NCBI GenBank assembly: GCA_021014325.1
Contig: CM037473.1
Coordinates: forward strand, 5,767,501 to 5,831,500
Source: Plazaster borealis
Taxonomy: Eukaryota > Echinodermata > Asteroidea > Forcipulatida > Labidiasteridae
Direction of reading: 5' to 3'
Length of the DNA stretch: 64,000 bases
Under the pieces are notes generated by a model. The model was not told the DNA's origin, did not search any database, and saw only the letters and a program-made list of their open reading frames with translations. Position numbers and translations under genes: made by a program. Shown piece after piece: positions 31,034 through 41,886 of the stretch; position 1 is the stretch's first letter; each line of letters starts with the position of its first letter.

Positions 31034-33015
31034 ATTCTTCTGGTCCTTTTTCTGTTCGCCAACCACCCCAGTCAACTTGACAAAATATGAACATAATACC
31101 CAGACGCTGACCCATACCCATAAAACATGTAAAAACACTTTTACGGTTTTATGTTTATCTCAAGTCAACAGTGTTGGAGTGTCACTGAATTGGACAGCAC
31201 CATCATTTTTCAATCAAATGATTTGGAGGTTAAGATGATCCCCAGACTCTACAATTACCAATCCAGTTGATTTGTCATGCCAAATATAGTGGAAAAAGAC
31301 ATTTCTTTTGTCTGTCTAGGTCATCTGGTGCCAGAGCTATTGAAAGCTATGTTTTTCAAGATGGCGATGGCGGCCATCTTGGATTTAGAGATCAAGATGG
31401 TCCCCAAACCTTAAAATTACCACTCCAGTTGATTTGTCATGCCAGATATAGTGAAAAAGGACATCTTTTTTGTCTGTCTAGGTCATCTGGTGCCAGAGCT
31501 AATGCAAGTTATGTTTTTCAAGATAGCGACGGCGGCCATCTTGGATTTAGAGGTCAAGATGGTCCCCAAACCTTAAAATTACCACTCCAGTAGATTTGCC
31601 ATGCCAGATATAGTGAAAAAGGATATCTCTTTTGTCCGACTAGGTCATCTGGTGCCAGAGCTATTACAATTTATGTTTTTCAAGATGGCGTCGGCGGCCA
31701 TTTTGAATATTGCGCTATAAAAAAAGTTCCTATCACATTTCAGAGGTACATAGGAGCTTATTTTCCTTTTAAATGGTTCCTGAAGTCAAATCCATCAAGA
31801 AAAAAAGGTAGAAAAAAATGGTCACGGAATCCAAAGATATGACCCTACTACAAACCAGCTTTGAACACGACAAGGGCATCTTTTTAAACGAAATGAATGT
31901 TAACTATTCTTCGATTTACCAGGTAGTCAGACTCAACATATGTGATTCGAACTGACCTCAAGTAGTGGTTAGAGATGTCTGATCTAGATTAGCGGGGTCG
32001 TGGGTTCGAATCACCCTGAGTTTGTACACCTGCGGATTGATGCTTAGCAAATGTATTCTGCGCTAAGCATGATCCAAATGGCAGATCAACAGTATGTGAG
32101 AAAACATTCAGACATAAGGAACTGTGCGAATTCACTGCGGTAATATAAACCTTAAAGCGAATAAAGCAACACAGACAGCAGTATTAATAGACAGCAGTAT
32201 TATAAATCTCACAGACTATTTTGAACAACCTGTAATGTGGTGGCAGGAACGAAAAAATAGATGATCAATATTTCATGTTGCTTCACCCATGAGACTTACA
32301 AAACAAACTGGCATGACTTACAATGATTGAAGTTTCATACCGAGCAATACGAAGATGTGAAATGAAAAGTTCAACACAGTTAATAGCACATGCTGTACCG
32401 CAGCCATGGTTGAATTCCAGTCAGCAAGTGATAGACCAAACCAAAGCCTCCAAGGGCAAAGTGGGCAGACTCTATGTTGATGAAATCGGTGTTTATAATT
32501 TAATTCCGATCATAAGGTTCTTTTTTGAGAGCAACCGTTTTGGGAGATTTAACAAAGTCTATAATAAGTTAAAAATTCAAAGAAACAAAACTAGAAGGAT
32601 GGCTCACGTGGTCGTCTGCAGAGCGCGATAAGCTTCGCTCGGCCCCACCGGTCTCATCCAAGACCGATGCTTTGGGCTGATGCTTGTACAAAAATCTTTT
32701 ACAGGATGTAGTGCTGTATGTTGGGAACGATTGTGATGCTAATCGGTGCAATGCGCACAATGACAACACCTACACGACACAACGATAATGATAATGCATT
32801 AGGCTCTAACATAGAATTATTATTATACCATGGATAATGTAAACAATCTTTAAGACCAACGTTGCAAGAAGAATGTTGCGATCAAGCGCTATTGGGGCAA
32901 AGAATGGCAATAATTATTTACACTGGACTTAGAGCTACATTATTAAAGATACTCGAATCTTTCGTAAACAAGAAGAGGTAACCGGGGGGTCATAATCAGA
33001 GACAATGGCTGTGCC

Positions 33016-33066
33016 TTTTGGACGAGGCACTGCGCCTTTGGACGAGGCGCTGCGCCTTTGGACGAG
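33016..33066. repeat. 22-bp tandem repeat TTTGGACGAGGCGCTGCGCC
   Basis: About two and a half units of 22 bases within intron 4 of copy D; GC-rich against an AT-rich background. Confidence 0.7.
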
Positions 33067-33475
33067 TCTACTACGAGGTCAAAGGTACATCTGGCAGGAT
33101 ACTGCCAGGCGCGCAAGGCAAGTATCTGGCGTTATTCGCGAGCCTGGAAGTGTGACGTAACATGTTTAGGCTAGTTCTAAAGCAGGTGTAGGCCTACGTT
33201 TAAAGGGTGCTCCATCAGATTGTTCAAGGAATTCTTTTGATTTGTCAAATGTAGAGTTAGAAGCTAGGAATAAGTATGGTGGGTATAAATCTACCATTAA
33301 TCTGTTGTTAGTTTTGAAGGTATCTAATATATATAGTTTAACTGTAGTCGATTGTGTGCAGTGCAATGTTTTAAACAATTAAGTTGCTCTTAAAACAAAA
33401 ATGATGTTTATATAAGTAATAATAATATTGTATTTTAATCGTTAATTTAAATAGACTCAAATTGAGAGCTGCAGC

Positions 33476-34110
33476 CTGAACCAACCTTACCTAGCTCTAG
33501 CATGGAGTTTGCGCTTCATGGTGAAGAGGAATATCCTAATCAAGACGACCACACCTGTTATCCTGCAGGTGAGGATGGTCACACAGAGGGGAGCTCCCGC
33601 TATGTCTTAGACGGACAACGGGAGGATACCAACCATACCAAGGAACTTGACACAACTACGGACAATGCCAGAGACCATCCATACTTTGTGCTCAACAGGA
33701 ACGAAGAAGCCGATGAAATGGGAAATGAACATTGAAGCGGACCCGGGATTGGGGGGGGGGGGGGTGGTTGAGTCTAAAGAGGCCAACTAGGAGGAGTACA
33801 CCTTATTGGTACCAACGTGAGACCCAAAGATACGAACTGAAGAATCTGGAGACGAGGTTGCTGTGTCACCATGTCATCCAAAAAAAGCGATGTGACGTCC
33901 CCGATCGATTCACCGACCAAGGGTCTCTCCAATGGAGACGACAGTTTATCAAAATGATATAAAATGCAAACTCTAAAATGTGGAGCAGAAGTTGCAAAGA
34001 TACCCACTTCATAAAGTCAGATGCAAACTCGCCAACAGGGGTTCTATCCCTAAGCGGTGGCGATAATACCCTTTACCTCATTGGTCCGAACCGTGGAGCC
34101 GAAATCCTTA
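33476..34110 (+). pseudogene. Long-tail exon relic of copy D
   Basis: LQPEPTLPSSS opens a frame parallel to the copy F tail through EEYPNQDD, CYPAGEDGHTEG, SSRYVLDGQRED and DHPYFVLNRNEE to a stop at 33733. Similarity continues past a poly-G run in shifting frames (EEYTLLV, SPIDSPTKGLSNGDDS, SPTGVLSLSGGDN) to about 34110. Frameshifts and the stop mark it as non-functional. Confidence 0.75.
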
Positions 34111-34124
34111 ACGGAACCCGCCCT

Positions 34125-34345
34125 CTATTGACACGTTATATACCTAAATATGTGGGCGTGCGAATTCGTGCGAAAACTGTTATCCAATGCAAGTTACATC
34201 GTATGGACAAAAGCAACCTTAATATACTCAAAATGAAATATTCATTTTTTTTTTTGATATAACAACTTTCAATAACAATGCATTTTTAGTTCCTTGTATA
34301 GCTAGAGCTTCCCTCTGCAACGGTGTTTGTGGAGAGATACAGGAT
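34125..34345 (+). other. Recombination scar: intron 2 plus exon 3 start joined to a promoter
   Basis: 34130-34300 matches intron 2 of the family (TGTGGGCGTGCGAATTC, TGGACAAAAGCAACCTTA). 34305-34325 is the first seven codons of exon 3 (ASLCNG), after which the sequence jumps within a few bases into the 5' flank of copy E (ATGGGAATGTTTGAAC). Exon 3 never continues. Confidence 0.65.
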
Positions 34346-34347
34346 GG

Positions 34348-34647
34348 GAATGTTTGAACTATAGTCCAACAATCAATGACATTTCACTTTTTCGAATGAT
34401 TTAGCCTTGATCTCACATTACCCTGGATGTCCGCTCTTGCACTTTACAGCCGATAGGGTAAACAATATTAGTAAAATTTCCTGCTTGGTTGTATGCCTTT
34501 GTATTAGGTTTTGTAAATATAGTGAGCTGAACGCACCAGAATGCTTATTTGTTGATGGTGGACGATTTGTTTTATTGTACGAACAGCTATTTGAAGTGTG
34601 TGGTTTAACCGGTTCACAAACAAAGACGTCGCCGAAGGGTTATCACC
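34348..34647 (+). promoter_or_regulatory. Conserved 5' flank of copy E
   Basis: Shorter than the flanks of B and F because of the junction at about 34330. Retains CTTTACAGCCGATAGGGTAAACAAT, the AGTGAGCTGAACGCACCAGA block and the leader ending GGGTTATCACC before ATG. Confidence 0.45.
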
Positions 34648-34832
34648 ATGGCGTGGACAGCTCCAACGGGACTCGGACCGGGGACAGTCGCACTAAGTTT
34701 GAAAGTGCTCATCGTGGTGATGTTTTATGCTCATGAACGACTTGGAATATGTACTGCACAGCCGGAAATTGTACTTCCACAAGCACTGCAGGATAATCTT
34801 GATGAACTGATTAGGCATTTCTGCACCTCAGG
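34648..34832 (+). CDS. Copy E exon 1: signal peptide
   Basis: MAWTAPTGLGPG, hydrophobic VALSLKVLIVVMF, then ICTAQP and LDELIRHFCTS; GTAAGT donor, phase 2. Confidence 0.85.
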
Positions 34833-37800
34833 GTAAGTCCGTAGCAGGCTATGTGTAATTGGTTGGGCTGGATATCTTAACATAAAATCATTTCAATATT
34901 TCTTGTCCGAAGGGGATGGTTGCATCTTAACTTTCCTGTTTGTTTGTTTGTTTGTTGGGGTGTTTGTTTGTTAGTTTGTTGAGGAGTGTTTGTTTCATGG
35001 GGAGTTTGCTGGGATTTTTTTAAATTTATTATTTTATTATTATTATAATTATTATTATTATTATTACTATTAGGCCTAATATTATTATTATTATAATTTT
35101 TTCTTCTTGGGGGTGGGGGTGTTTAAGCTTACATACGAAGCGCTACACCCATCTGTAAACCAACTAGGTCCACACAATGTATATACAAACGACCACACAG
35201 TGTTTTTAACAGTGTTTATAATGGGGTTTTTTTCTTCTTGTGAATAGAACAATAGAATTGTTCACACGGGAATGCAACACAGAGTTGTGTGTTTGGGTAT
35301 TGGGTGTTTTTTTTATTTGCTTGTTTGTTTGTTTGTTGGGGCGTTGGGAAGTTTGTTGGGGTGTTTTTTGGTGTTTTTGTTTTCCTTTTTTGACTAGAGC
35401 CTTTAACATATAGTTTTGTCTTCTCTTATCAGACGCTAGTCCCGAATGACAACATATCTACCTGAAAGTCTCCGGGTCTCATACGATTTCTTTATGTCTT
35501 GCTAGTTATCTGATCTCTCAATCTCTCTCAATCCACAACAATATTTAGAGTGCAGATTTCAATTGAAGTATGGATCAAACGCGACCTGCATCCAAAAGAC
35601 AAAACAAATCAAAGAAAACATATTCTTCCATTTTTTTCACTTGATAATCCAAACCCTTCCATGCACACTTCGGTAACGTAAAACGAGTAAAGTTCTTAAA
35701 TGCCACAATATTCAGTAGTTTGTCTTCCTGATACTTCCTGTTGAAAATAAACTTCTTTGCAAGAATTATAATAAGAGTAACGAGCATAGATGAGTCTTTT
35801 GAAAAACCTAAACAATTACTTTTTTCACATTAAAAGTAATAAGGTTATTCTTAAATACTGTCCCATTTAACCACTCAAGTTCCCGAAAAACTTTCATTAC
35901 AGCAAATTCCCAAAATAAATGCAGCAACCTTTCTGGCTTTTCATTGCAGAAGAAGCACATTTCTGTTTCTTTTCTTCCAATTTTGTATAAAAATGTGGGT
36001 TTTTTTCACAAGAAAATTATTAAATTGAAATTGAAAACACTGTAATTTTGGGTCTTTTGTGACCACAAATCGAGCTTTATAAATGGCATTCCGGTTTTGA
36101 ATACATACCCAACAAGTGGGTCCACTTCTCTTGACACTTCAAAGGTTGCTGTCGAACTGATTGAGCTGATCGAACTGATATAATAAAGGGTTTTAAATTA
36201 TATAAACCATTTGTGAAGGTTTATAGGATTCTTTATGAAATACACTTTTGCTTAGGCACATTTTTCTTTTCCTTCGAGCACATAAAGTTGCTAAGCAGTA
36301 AACAACTTTATGAAATTTGGCGCTGGTACCCGGGACCAAATGCCTCAAGATACAATAACATTGGATCTTTATAAAAGGTCTTAGACGTAAACAAAAAAAA
36401 CAAACAAAAAAAACCCAATGTTGTCCAATTATCGTGCTTCATGGCACAAGCGCCACAGCGGACCATTACGGGATTCGAACCCCAGTTTGGTAAAACACAG
36501 CAACATGACATACCCAGATGACTAGATGAACATCCAACACCGGAATGAAAATTAAATTAAATTAAGAATACATTTTAGGAAAAAACATATTTTAACAAAA
36601 TGCTTACTGAACAAAAATGCCGAACGAAAGCGGGACCTAAATTTATTTCGACTGTTAACCCATAATCTTTAGTAATGTTTTGTTTTTTAAATCAAAGATG
36701 CACACTGGAGTCAGAAATACTCAATTGTGAACAACCTCAACAGTCATCAAATCCGCTGTGCCTTCAGATCTGTATATCTGAAGCCTGCAACGCCCACTGC
36801 TGGTTCAAGGGTATGTTTATCAACTGATCAACAAATCAACCAATCAAAAATGAACCAATCAACCAATCAACCAATCAACAGATCATTCTATCAATCGATC
36901 GGCAATTAAACCAAACCATTCGACCAACCAAAAGGGGGCTTCAGAGTCCGTAGTTGCCTCTTGAGATTGACGAGTTGGTTTGCTTTATGGTGTAGGCTAC
37001 TGATTTGTTGATAGGTTGAGTGGTTGTTTTGTTGAAAATAAGCATAATTATCCAAGATAAATTATTTAATACCATTTTCAGGAAAATGTTAACACCACTG
37101 TTTTTATACTTTCCCGCCCTCTATTTACACATAATTAAATTCGTACAAAAACTGCTACCCAATAGGGAGTTTTGTGTTTTGTTTACATTGTATGGACATA
37201 GCAACCTTCTCACAACGAAACATTCAAATGTTTGTTGTTGTTGATATTTTACTCGCAATTACAATGCATTTTTTATTCCTTTTATAGCTGGAACTTCCCT
37301 CTGCACCGGAAATCAGATACAGCTCTGTGGTTACAGCAATGCCGACGTTTGCCAGAGTAGAAATGGGGACAGAACAAGTATATGCGTGTACACCAGCGAT
37401 TCCTCGCCAGCTTTCTGCATCTGTCAGCCTAATCCTAGTACGTCGTATACCAGGTAAAACCCAGTAATTAAACTACCTCAGTTTAAATGGTGATCTGCCT
37501 CGGCTGGACATTCCTTACGGTGGTCAGATACAAAATTTGCTTTGGGTGCGTCGGAAGGGGTGACGCTAGGTGTCCTGAACCGTTAAAGGGACCTTGGAAG
37601 AAAAACAATTATATTTCATAATTATGACTTAACACAAGTCACAATTATGCCAAATATACTTATAAATATCAGATATATTTCATAAATATGATTTGTAAAT
37701 GTTATAAGGATGACCTAATTGGCGAAAGTCATAATTATGACTTTGTTGGCGTAGGCAAATGCACAGTAATGGACATGCTAATTCATTATGAGATGCAACT

Positions 37801-40469
37801 CATTGTGCTAATATAACTATGAGATATAAGTAATAGGTATGACTTTGTTAGCGTAGGCTAATGCACAGTATAGGATTCACTACAGGATTTATTCCAAATC
37901 TTCCCTTTCCCTTGACTGCAAAAGGCGGCCACATTCACAACAATCTATTTTTAAAACGACGCGAACTCTCAAGCTCCGGCGAATGTTTGGAAAGTTTCGG
38001 ATGCTATCTGGACAGCTCCGGTGGCAACATGTCACAATTATAATGACCTTTTTGTCCCTTTATCGCTTCCGAAAATAGCGTTACTGCCAGTAAGGAAAAG
38101 ACATTTGTAGATTTTCGATTGATTTTGAGCCACCAATGGAAGAGCAAGACAGCTTGGAAGCATGATTTGTACTTGAAAATTTCCTTTTCAGGGCAACCGT
38201 TTGGAGGATTTAACACTTCATGATGCCATCGGTCACTTTAGTGTACATTTTTAATTAAACAGTCGGTACTCCACCATTTTCTGTTCTTCAAACATCTACA
38301 CAATTCCAAGTTCCCCAACTTCACCTAGCCAAATAGCATGCCAATTGTCTTGTTGCCATCTGAATTTTTGTTCACAAAAAAAAAATTCCATGAATGACCA
38401 GCTCTCCCGGAATTCCCATGGGAATTGTACAGCAGTTCCTCGACCTTGGGTCAACAGCCACTACTGGGTGAAATGAACCGTATGGTTTCCAGATGGCTTC
38501 TTCTGAATACTTGTACAATGGCTGTAAGCAGTGACCTGAAATTGTTTTAGTCAGAAGGATCCATATCTAATGGTTTGGGCCCATTGAAAATGATTGTTCA
38601 CTTCAGTTTAGAGGTCGTGTGTATTATTTTGTTTACCGTTAAGATGTAATCCACAAGACGCTGTGGCACAAGCCACTACAGCTCAAGCCATTGCATCACA
38701 ATACCCCGAAACACAAGGAACTCCAGCACAAGGTATTACAGCACAAGTCACCACTTCTATTCAACAAGACGACAATGGAACAAATGTGGCAGCTATTGTT
38801 CTTGGGTCTCTGTTTGCTCTTCTACTCCTCTTGGTGATCATCCGTGCCGTGATACTCTGTCTTCGCAGACAGGGAAGACTACCGTCCTGCATGATTCAAG
38901 CCGCGTGAGTTTTAGCTTTCATAGAATACCCCCCCCCCCCCGTAAAGAAATACAACAATAAATAGGCCTAAATAAAATAAAACACCGGATAATTACAACC
39001 CACTTTTGCCATCGCTACTAAATATTTTGGAAATAAGTTATTTTTTAGTTTGGAGAGCAGTTACTTAAACTTTTCAAGAATATGTATTTTTAACATCAAG
39101 ACCAATTTTTTTTCTATTCAAGAGCAGGTAAACGTATTTTCTAGCTGATCTTCAAAAAAAAAAATGGCTCTTGAAAAAAAAACAATTACTGCTCTCCAAA
39201 ATATAAATAACCGCTCTAAATTACCGAAAATACAACAAAATGGACGACGCGTCCTAAGACCTTGAAAAAAGAGGAGGGAAAAAGAAGAAAAAATGTTCAC
39301 AAAAATTAACATAATTGCTCTCCAAATTTAAAAATAACTGGTCTCGAAAATAAAATAGCGGTGGCACCAACGGGCTTTCGAAGAAAATAAAGCCACATTT
39401 TTCAATCAAGTAATGATATTATTTTTAACTTCAGGGAGACTAAGTGCTCCCTCAGTGTATGAGTACTTCTGATTTGCATTACAAAAAGATATAGTGGTTG
39501 ATCTTACAACAAAAAGTGCTCCAAACTTTACACCAGGAACTTTGTTCAGGTTTATGGATAATTAATATCCAATTGCCTGCAGACGGCGCATTATTTGTTC
39601 TAAAGTTACTGACATTTTTTTACATTTGTATTAAACAGGAAACCTGCTGAACTGCCAGGTGTCGAGTTGGAAGCAAGTTCGAGTAAGTATAGTGTAGTAT
39701 TCCGGACCCCCAAAGAATTTACTATCAATGTTTTTGTTTTTGAAGGAAAGTGAGTTTAACAAAGTCGGTTGCGATGTGCAATTATGTGCAAGTAGAGTAA
39801 TCCTGCATGTATGCTTAGCACGATCAGTGTTATCTTACAATATGGCATGATTTCACTGCTAAAGAAAACATTTTCGTGTCACTCCCTAGAAAATGTTTTT
39901 ATTTTATTTTAATTTTTTTGGGGGGGGAGTGACAAAAGACAAGTTTTTCTTGAAATGAATTGTTGTTAATGTTTCAGGAGTACATTAACAGTGTTGAAAC
40001 GAAAGCTGTAGAAGCAAACCTGCCTGCTTCAACACTAATTTTCAGTATTTTACTGTTTATGTTTAATCTAGGTGTCATAAACGGACGGCAGTTGCCTGAA
40101 CCACCACCAGATTTTGACTACGCATACATACCTTATCTACCAACGACGAATCCAAGTTTGGAAAATCAAGCTTACGCTTCCGTACAGGAAGAAGAGGGGA
40201 GCTCCCACGATGTTATGAACGGGCACGAATTTGAAGAAACCACCGACGGCATCAAAAATACCTACTTTGGTTGGATCCCAACTAGTGAACAAAAGACAGA
40301 GAATGAAGCCTCTGAAACCACTGAAAGCCAAGGCGTGTCCTCTGCGACAGGGGATGTTCCTCTAGAGGATAATAGCATCCCTTTTCCATTGACTCAACAT
40401 AAGGTTGGAAATATAACCTCTGATGGTTCCGAGATTCCAAAGGTTAATCCAACTGCAGCAAACCACTGA
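34648..40469 (+). CDS. Receptor copy E: intact short-tail cysteine-rich receptor
   Basis: Six exons join without a stop: 34648-34832, 36698-36810, 37288-37453, 38644-38904, 39639-39682 and 40072-40469, total 1167 nt (388 aa). Order: signal peptide (about residues 1-38), first cysteine module (about 62-99), second module with six Cys (about 100-154), Ala/Thr/Gln-rich stalk (about 155-205) suited to O-glycosylation, one membrane helix (about 206-230) with an LRRQGR stop-transfer end, and a 150-residue cytoplasmic region with QAYASV and NTYFGW tyrosine sites. Type I plasma-membrane receptor is inferred from topology. No named family recognised. Intron 1 has a LINE fragment. This is the best reference gene for the short-tail class. 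Confidence 0.85.
35030..35100. repeat. (ATT)n microsatellite
   Basis: TTATTA-rich tract in intron 1 of copy E, followed by GTTTG-rich tracts to about 35385. Confidence 0.7.
35575..36075 (-). mobile_element. LINE fragment, C-terminal part of the reverse transcriptase ORF
   Basis: Minus strand reads LQCFQFQFNNFLVKK, FLYKIGRKETEMCFFCNEKP, ERLLHLFWEFAVMKVFRELE and, after a frame change, VTLIIILAKKFIFNRKYQED. The L.KIG....C.FC.E.PE...HLFW pattern is the zinc-binding segment after LINE reverse transcriptases. It is absent from intron 1 of B and F, so it inserted into copy E. Confidence 0.75.
36698..36810 (+). CDS. Copy E exon 2: first cysteine-rich module
   Basis: CTLESEILNCEQPQQ, SSNPLCLQIC, ACNAHCWFK. 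Same seven-Cys spacing as copy B; the variable residues lie between the first and third cysteines. Confidence 0.85.
36815..37030. repeat. Intron 2 inverted repeat, copy E
   Basis: ATCAACCAATCAACCAATC units after the donor face GTTGATAGGTTGAGTGG units near 37010. Confidence 0.6.
37288..37453 (+). CDS. Copy E exon 3: second cysteine-rich module
   Basis: GTSLCTGNQIQLCGYSNADV and FCICQPNPSTSYT; 166 nt, nearly identical to copy B exon 3. Confidence 0.85.
38644..38904 (+). CDS. Copy E exon 4: stalk and membrane helix
   Basis: Stalk of AQATTAQAIASQYPETQ type repeats, then NVAAIVLGSLFALLLLLVII with Arg next (IIRAVILCL), an unusual charged residue inside the helix where B and C have Gly. Donor GTGAGT. 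Confidence 0.85.
39035..39350. repeat. Inverted GAGAGCAG / CTGCTCTC minisatellite, copy E
   Basis: Same arrangement as in B and C; CTGCTCTCCAAAATATAAAT units on the right. Confidence 0.6.
39639..39682 (+). CDS. Copy E exon 5: linker
   Basis: KPAELPGVELEASS, AAACAG acceptor and GTAAGT donor. Confidence 0.85.
39854..39993. mobile_element. CACTG-MITE at the shared intron site, copy E
   Basis: Starts CACTGCTAAAGAAAAC and ends GAGTACATTAACAGTG; orthologous to 10136 and 22439. Confidence 0.6.
40072..40469 (+). CDS. Copy E exon 6: complete short tail
   Basis: VINGRQLPEPPPDFDYAYIP, then ENQAYASVQEEEGSSHD, KNTYFGWIPTSEQK, EDNSIPFPLTQHKVGN and a C-terminal NPTAANH. Longest short-tail version; reference for the truncations in B and C. 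Confidence 0.85.
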
Positions 40470-40844
40470 TCTTGACCATTGGGACCCGTTGAAGTGACCA
40501 ATTTGATTTTCTTCACCCATAAAAAGCATGTGGGACAAAAACGTCATCTGATGTACGCATATCTAATCGCATTCAACAGAATGGACATGAAAAGAAAACT
40601 CAACAAAAGCAAACAGACTGTAACAAGATTAATGGGGAGAGTTTCCCCCGGTCAACATTGCAGCACGTGAGGATAGTCATCAAACTTTAAACGTTCGGGC
40701 AAAATAATGTTGTTTTTTTTGCTAATTGGAGCCAAATGTTTGCTCACTATTCGAAAGTCTGAAGGAGACTAAACTCCTCTTAAGGCATAAAAGAAACGTG
40801 TTCACTATTCTTGGAAACTTTTATTAACGTTGGGGGGCGCACAC

Positions 40845-41036
40845 CACACACACACACATGCATCCTTACGGATCCGGTTTGTGGGGTACTGCTATTGTTG
40901 TTCTATTATTCCCTTTTCTGAAGAATTCCCTTGTGGGCCCAATTGTTCCTATTGAAATGACCTTGTGGGGTCAATTGTTCCATTGTTGTCAGGACCCCAC
41001 ATATGCCCTTCCGTGTGTCCACACACACACACACGT
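40845..41036. repeat. (CA)n tracts flanking an inserted ~175-bp segment
   Basis: ACACACACACATG at 40845 and ACACACACACACGTACA at about 41023 bracket sequence with CCTTGTGGG repeats. In the paralogous place (24945) there is a single short CACACACG run, so the segment is an insertion or repeat expansion in the E block. Confidence 0.6.
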
Positions 41037-41147
41037 ACAATCAGCAGGTTGGTTGCAGATCGCAAACAGAAAACCCAAGTTTGACACAAAGTCATGAGAG
41101 GTCTGCTCAGTAGGGATATGGAGTAAAACCATGAAATGCCAAATTAT

Positions 41148-41503
41148 TGAAAGTCATCGTACACGTTTGGTAATTGGAGCCTATCGTTTGTTTCATACCT
41201 ATATAGTTGTAGATATACCAGAAAACTAACCTGTGAACTTCATTTCAAAAGGTGGTAGCGTTTTTGAGATATTGCCGAAATCTGGAGAGATTATGCCACT
41301 CTAAGAAACGTTAGTACGCGTATCGCTTCTCAGATTTAAATGTTTTTGGGGATAAAAGTGATATATTTGTCCATAACCGCAGTACTTCGAAGTGAAATGT
41401 TTCTCAAAAAGCATTATACTACCCAAAGCTGCTGTACTTCTTACCAAGTAAGTTTTTCTTGCCATTAATCAGAGTCATTACCAAACGTGTACGATGCCTT
41501 TAA
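41148..41503. mobile_element. MITE, inverted orientation
   Basis: Ends AAAGTCATCGTACACGTTTGG and CCAAACGTGTACGATGCCTTTA; interior matches family 3 in reverse (CTGCTGTACTTCTTACCAAG, AATCTGGAGAG). Confidence 0.7.
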
Positions 41504-41734
41504 GAAAACAAAGATATAAAGCCCAGATGCAAGATTTCGAATATATATAATAATATTTATGTTAAATTACTACGTTTTGTTGGTTGTTACCAAACCCACA
41601 GGGGAGATACTGTACAGTTCTACAGCATTTTTTTCCGAAACGAAAGATGCTGTGCTGTAGGAAGTCGTTTAGTGAGAAAAGATCCGGCAGTGGTGTATGG
41701 TCTGAGGAGGTGAACACGGACTCGAAAAGCCTTT

Positions 41735-41886
41735 ATCAATCGAATGATTGATTAGTTAATTTGATTGACTAATTTGTTGATTTGGTTATAAATGGTTGAT
41801 TGGTTGATTGGTTGATTTGTTAATTAGTTTAGTTGATTGGTAGATTCTATTTTGAGTGATTGACTGATCGATTGGCTGATTAGTTG
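41735..41886. repeat. GATT/GGTT tandem repeat, left part, copy G
   Basis: Continues at 43435-43790 after the 1.55 kb insertion. Confidence 0.8.

Larger units (their letters stand above)
26989..31845. mobile_element. Composite element with ~0.8-0.94 kb terminal inverted repeats and TA flanks
   Basis: Left arm 26989-27929 and right arm 31034-31845 are inverted copies, ending GGGTCATATCTTTGG at the left and CCAAAGATATGACCC at the right, with TA directly outside both ends. Arms contain tandem subunits of about 150 bases with CAAGATGGCCGCCGTCGCC-like cores; the left arm has about one more. Between the arms lies minus-strand Penelope-like coding sequence and a hammerhead ribozyme. TA duplication suggests a Tc1/mariner-type or foldback carrier, but no transposase is seen; the arms could instead be inverted pseudo-LTRs of the retroelement. 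Confidence 0.8.
25192..34110 (+). pseudogene. Receptor copy D: long-tail pseudogene interrupted by a 4.9 kb transposon
   Basis: Relics occur in the order expected for the family. Possible degenerate exon 2 at about 25192-25290 (very diverged). Exon 3 relic at 26499-26640 (SPLCIENQDWSCWYSN, then frameshifts and stops). Intron 3 is split by the element at 26989-31845 and resumes at 31860 with sequence parallel to 20750-21290 of copy C. Exon 4 relic at about 32700-32775 keeps only a hydrophobic GTIVMLIGAMRT. The exon 5 relic at 33225-33271 (FDLSNVELEAR) has its donor changed from GT to AT. Tail relic at 33476-34110. No exon 1. Not expected to make a receptor. Confidence 0.7.

Noticed and set aside
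32700..32775. Possible C-type lectin WND relic (GNDCDAN reading)
   Set aside because: The other frame reads GTIVMLIGAMRT, and the position between the intron 3 block and the linker relic fits the membrane-helix exon better.
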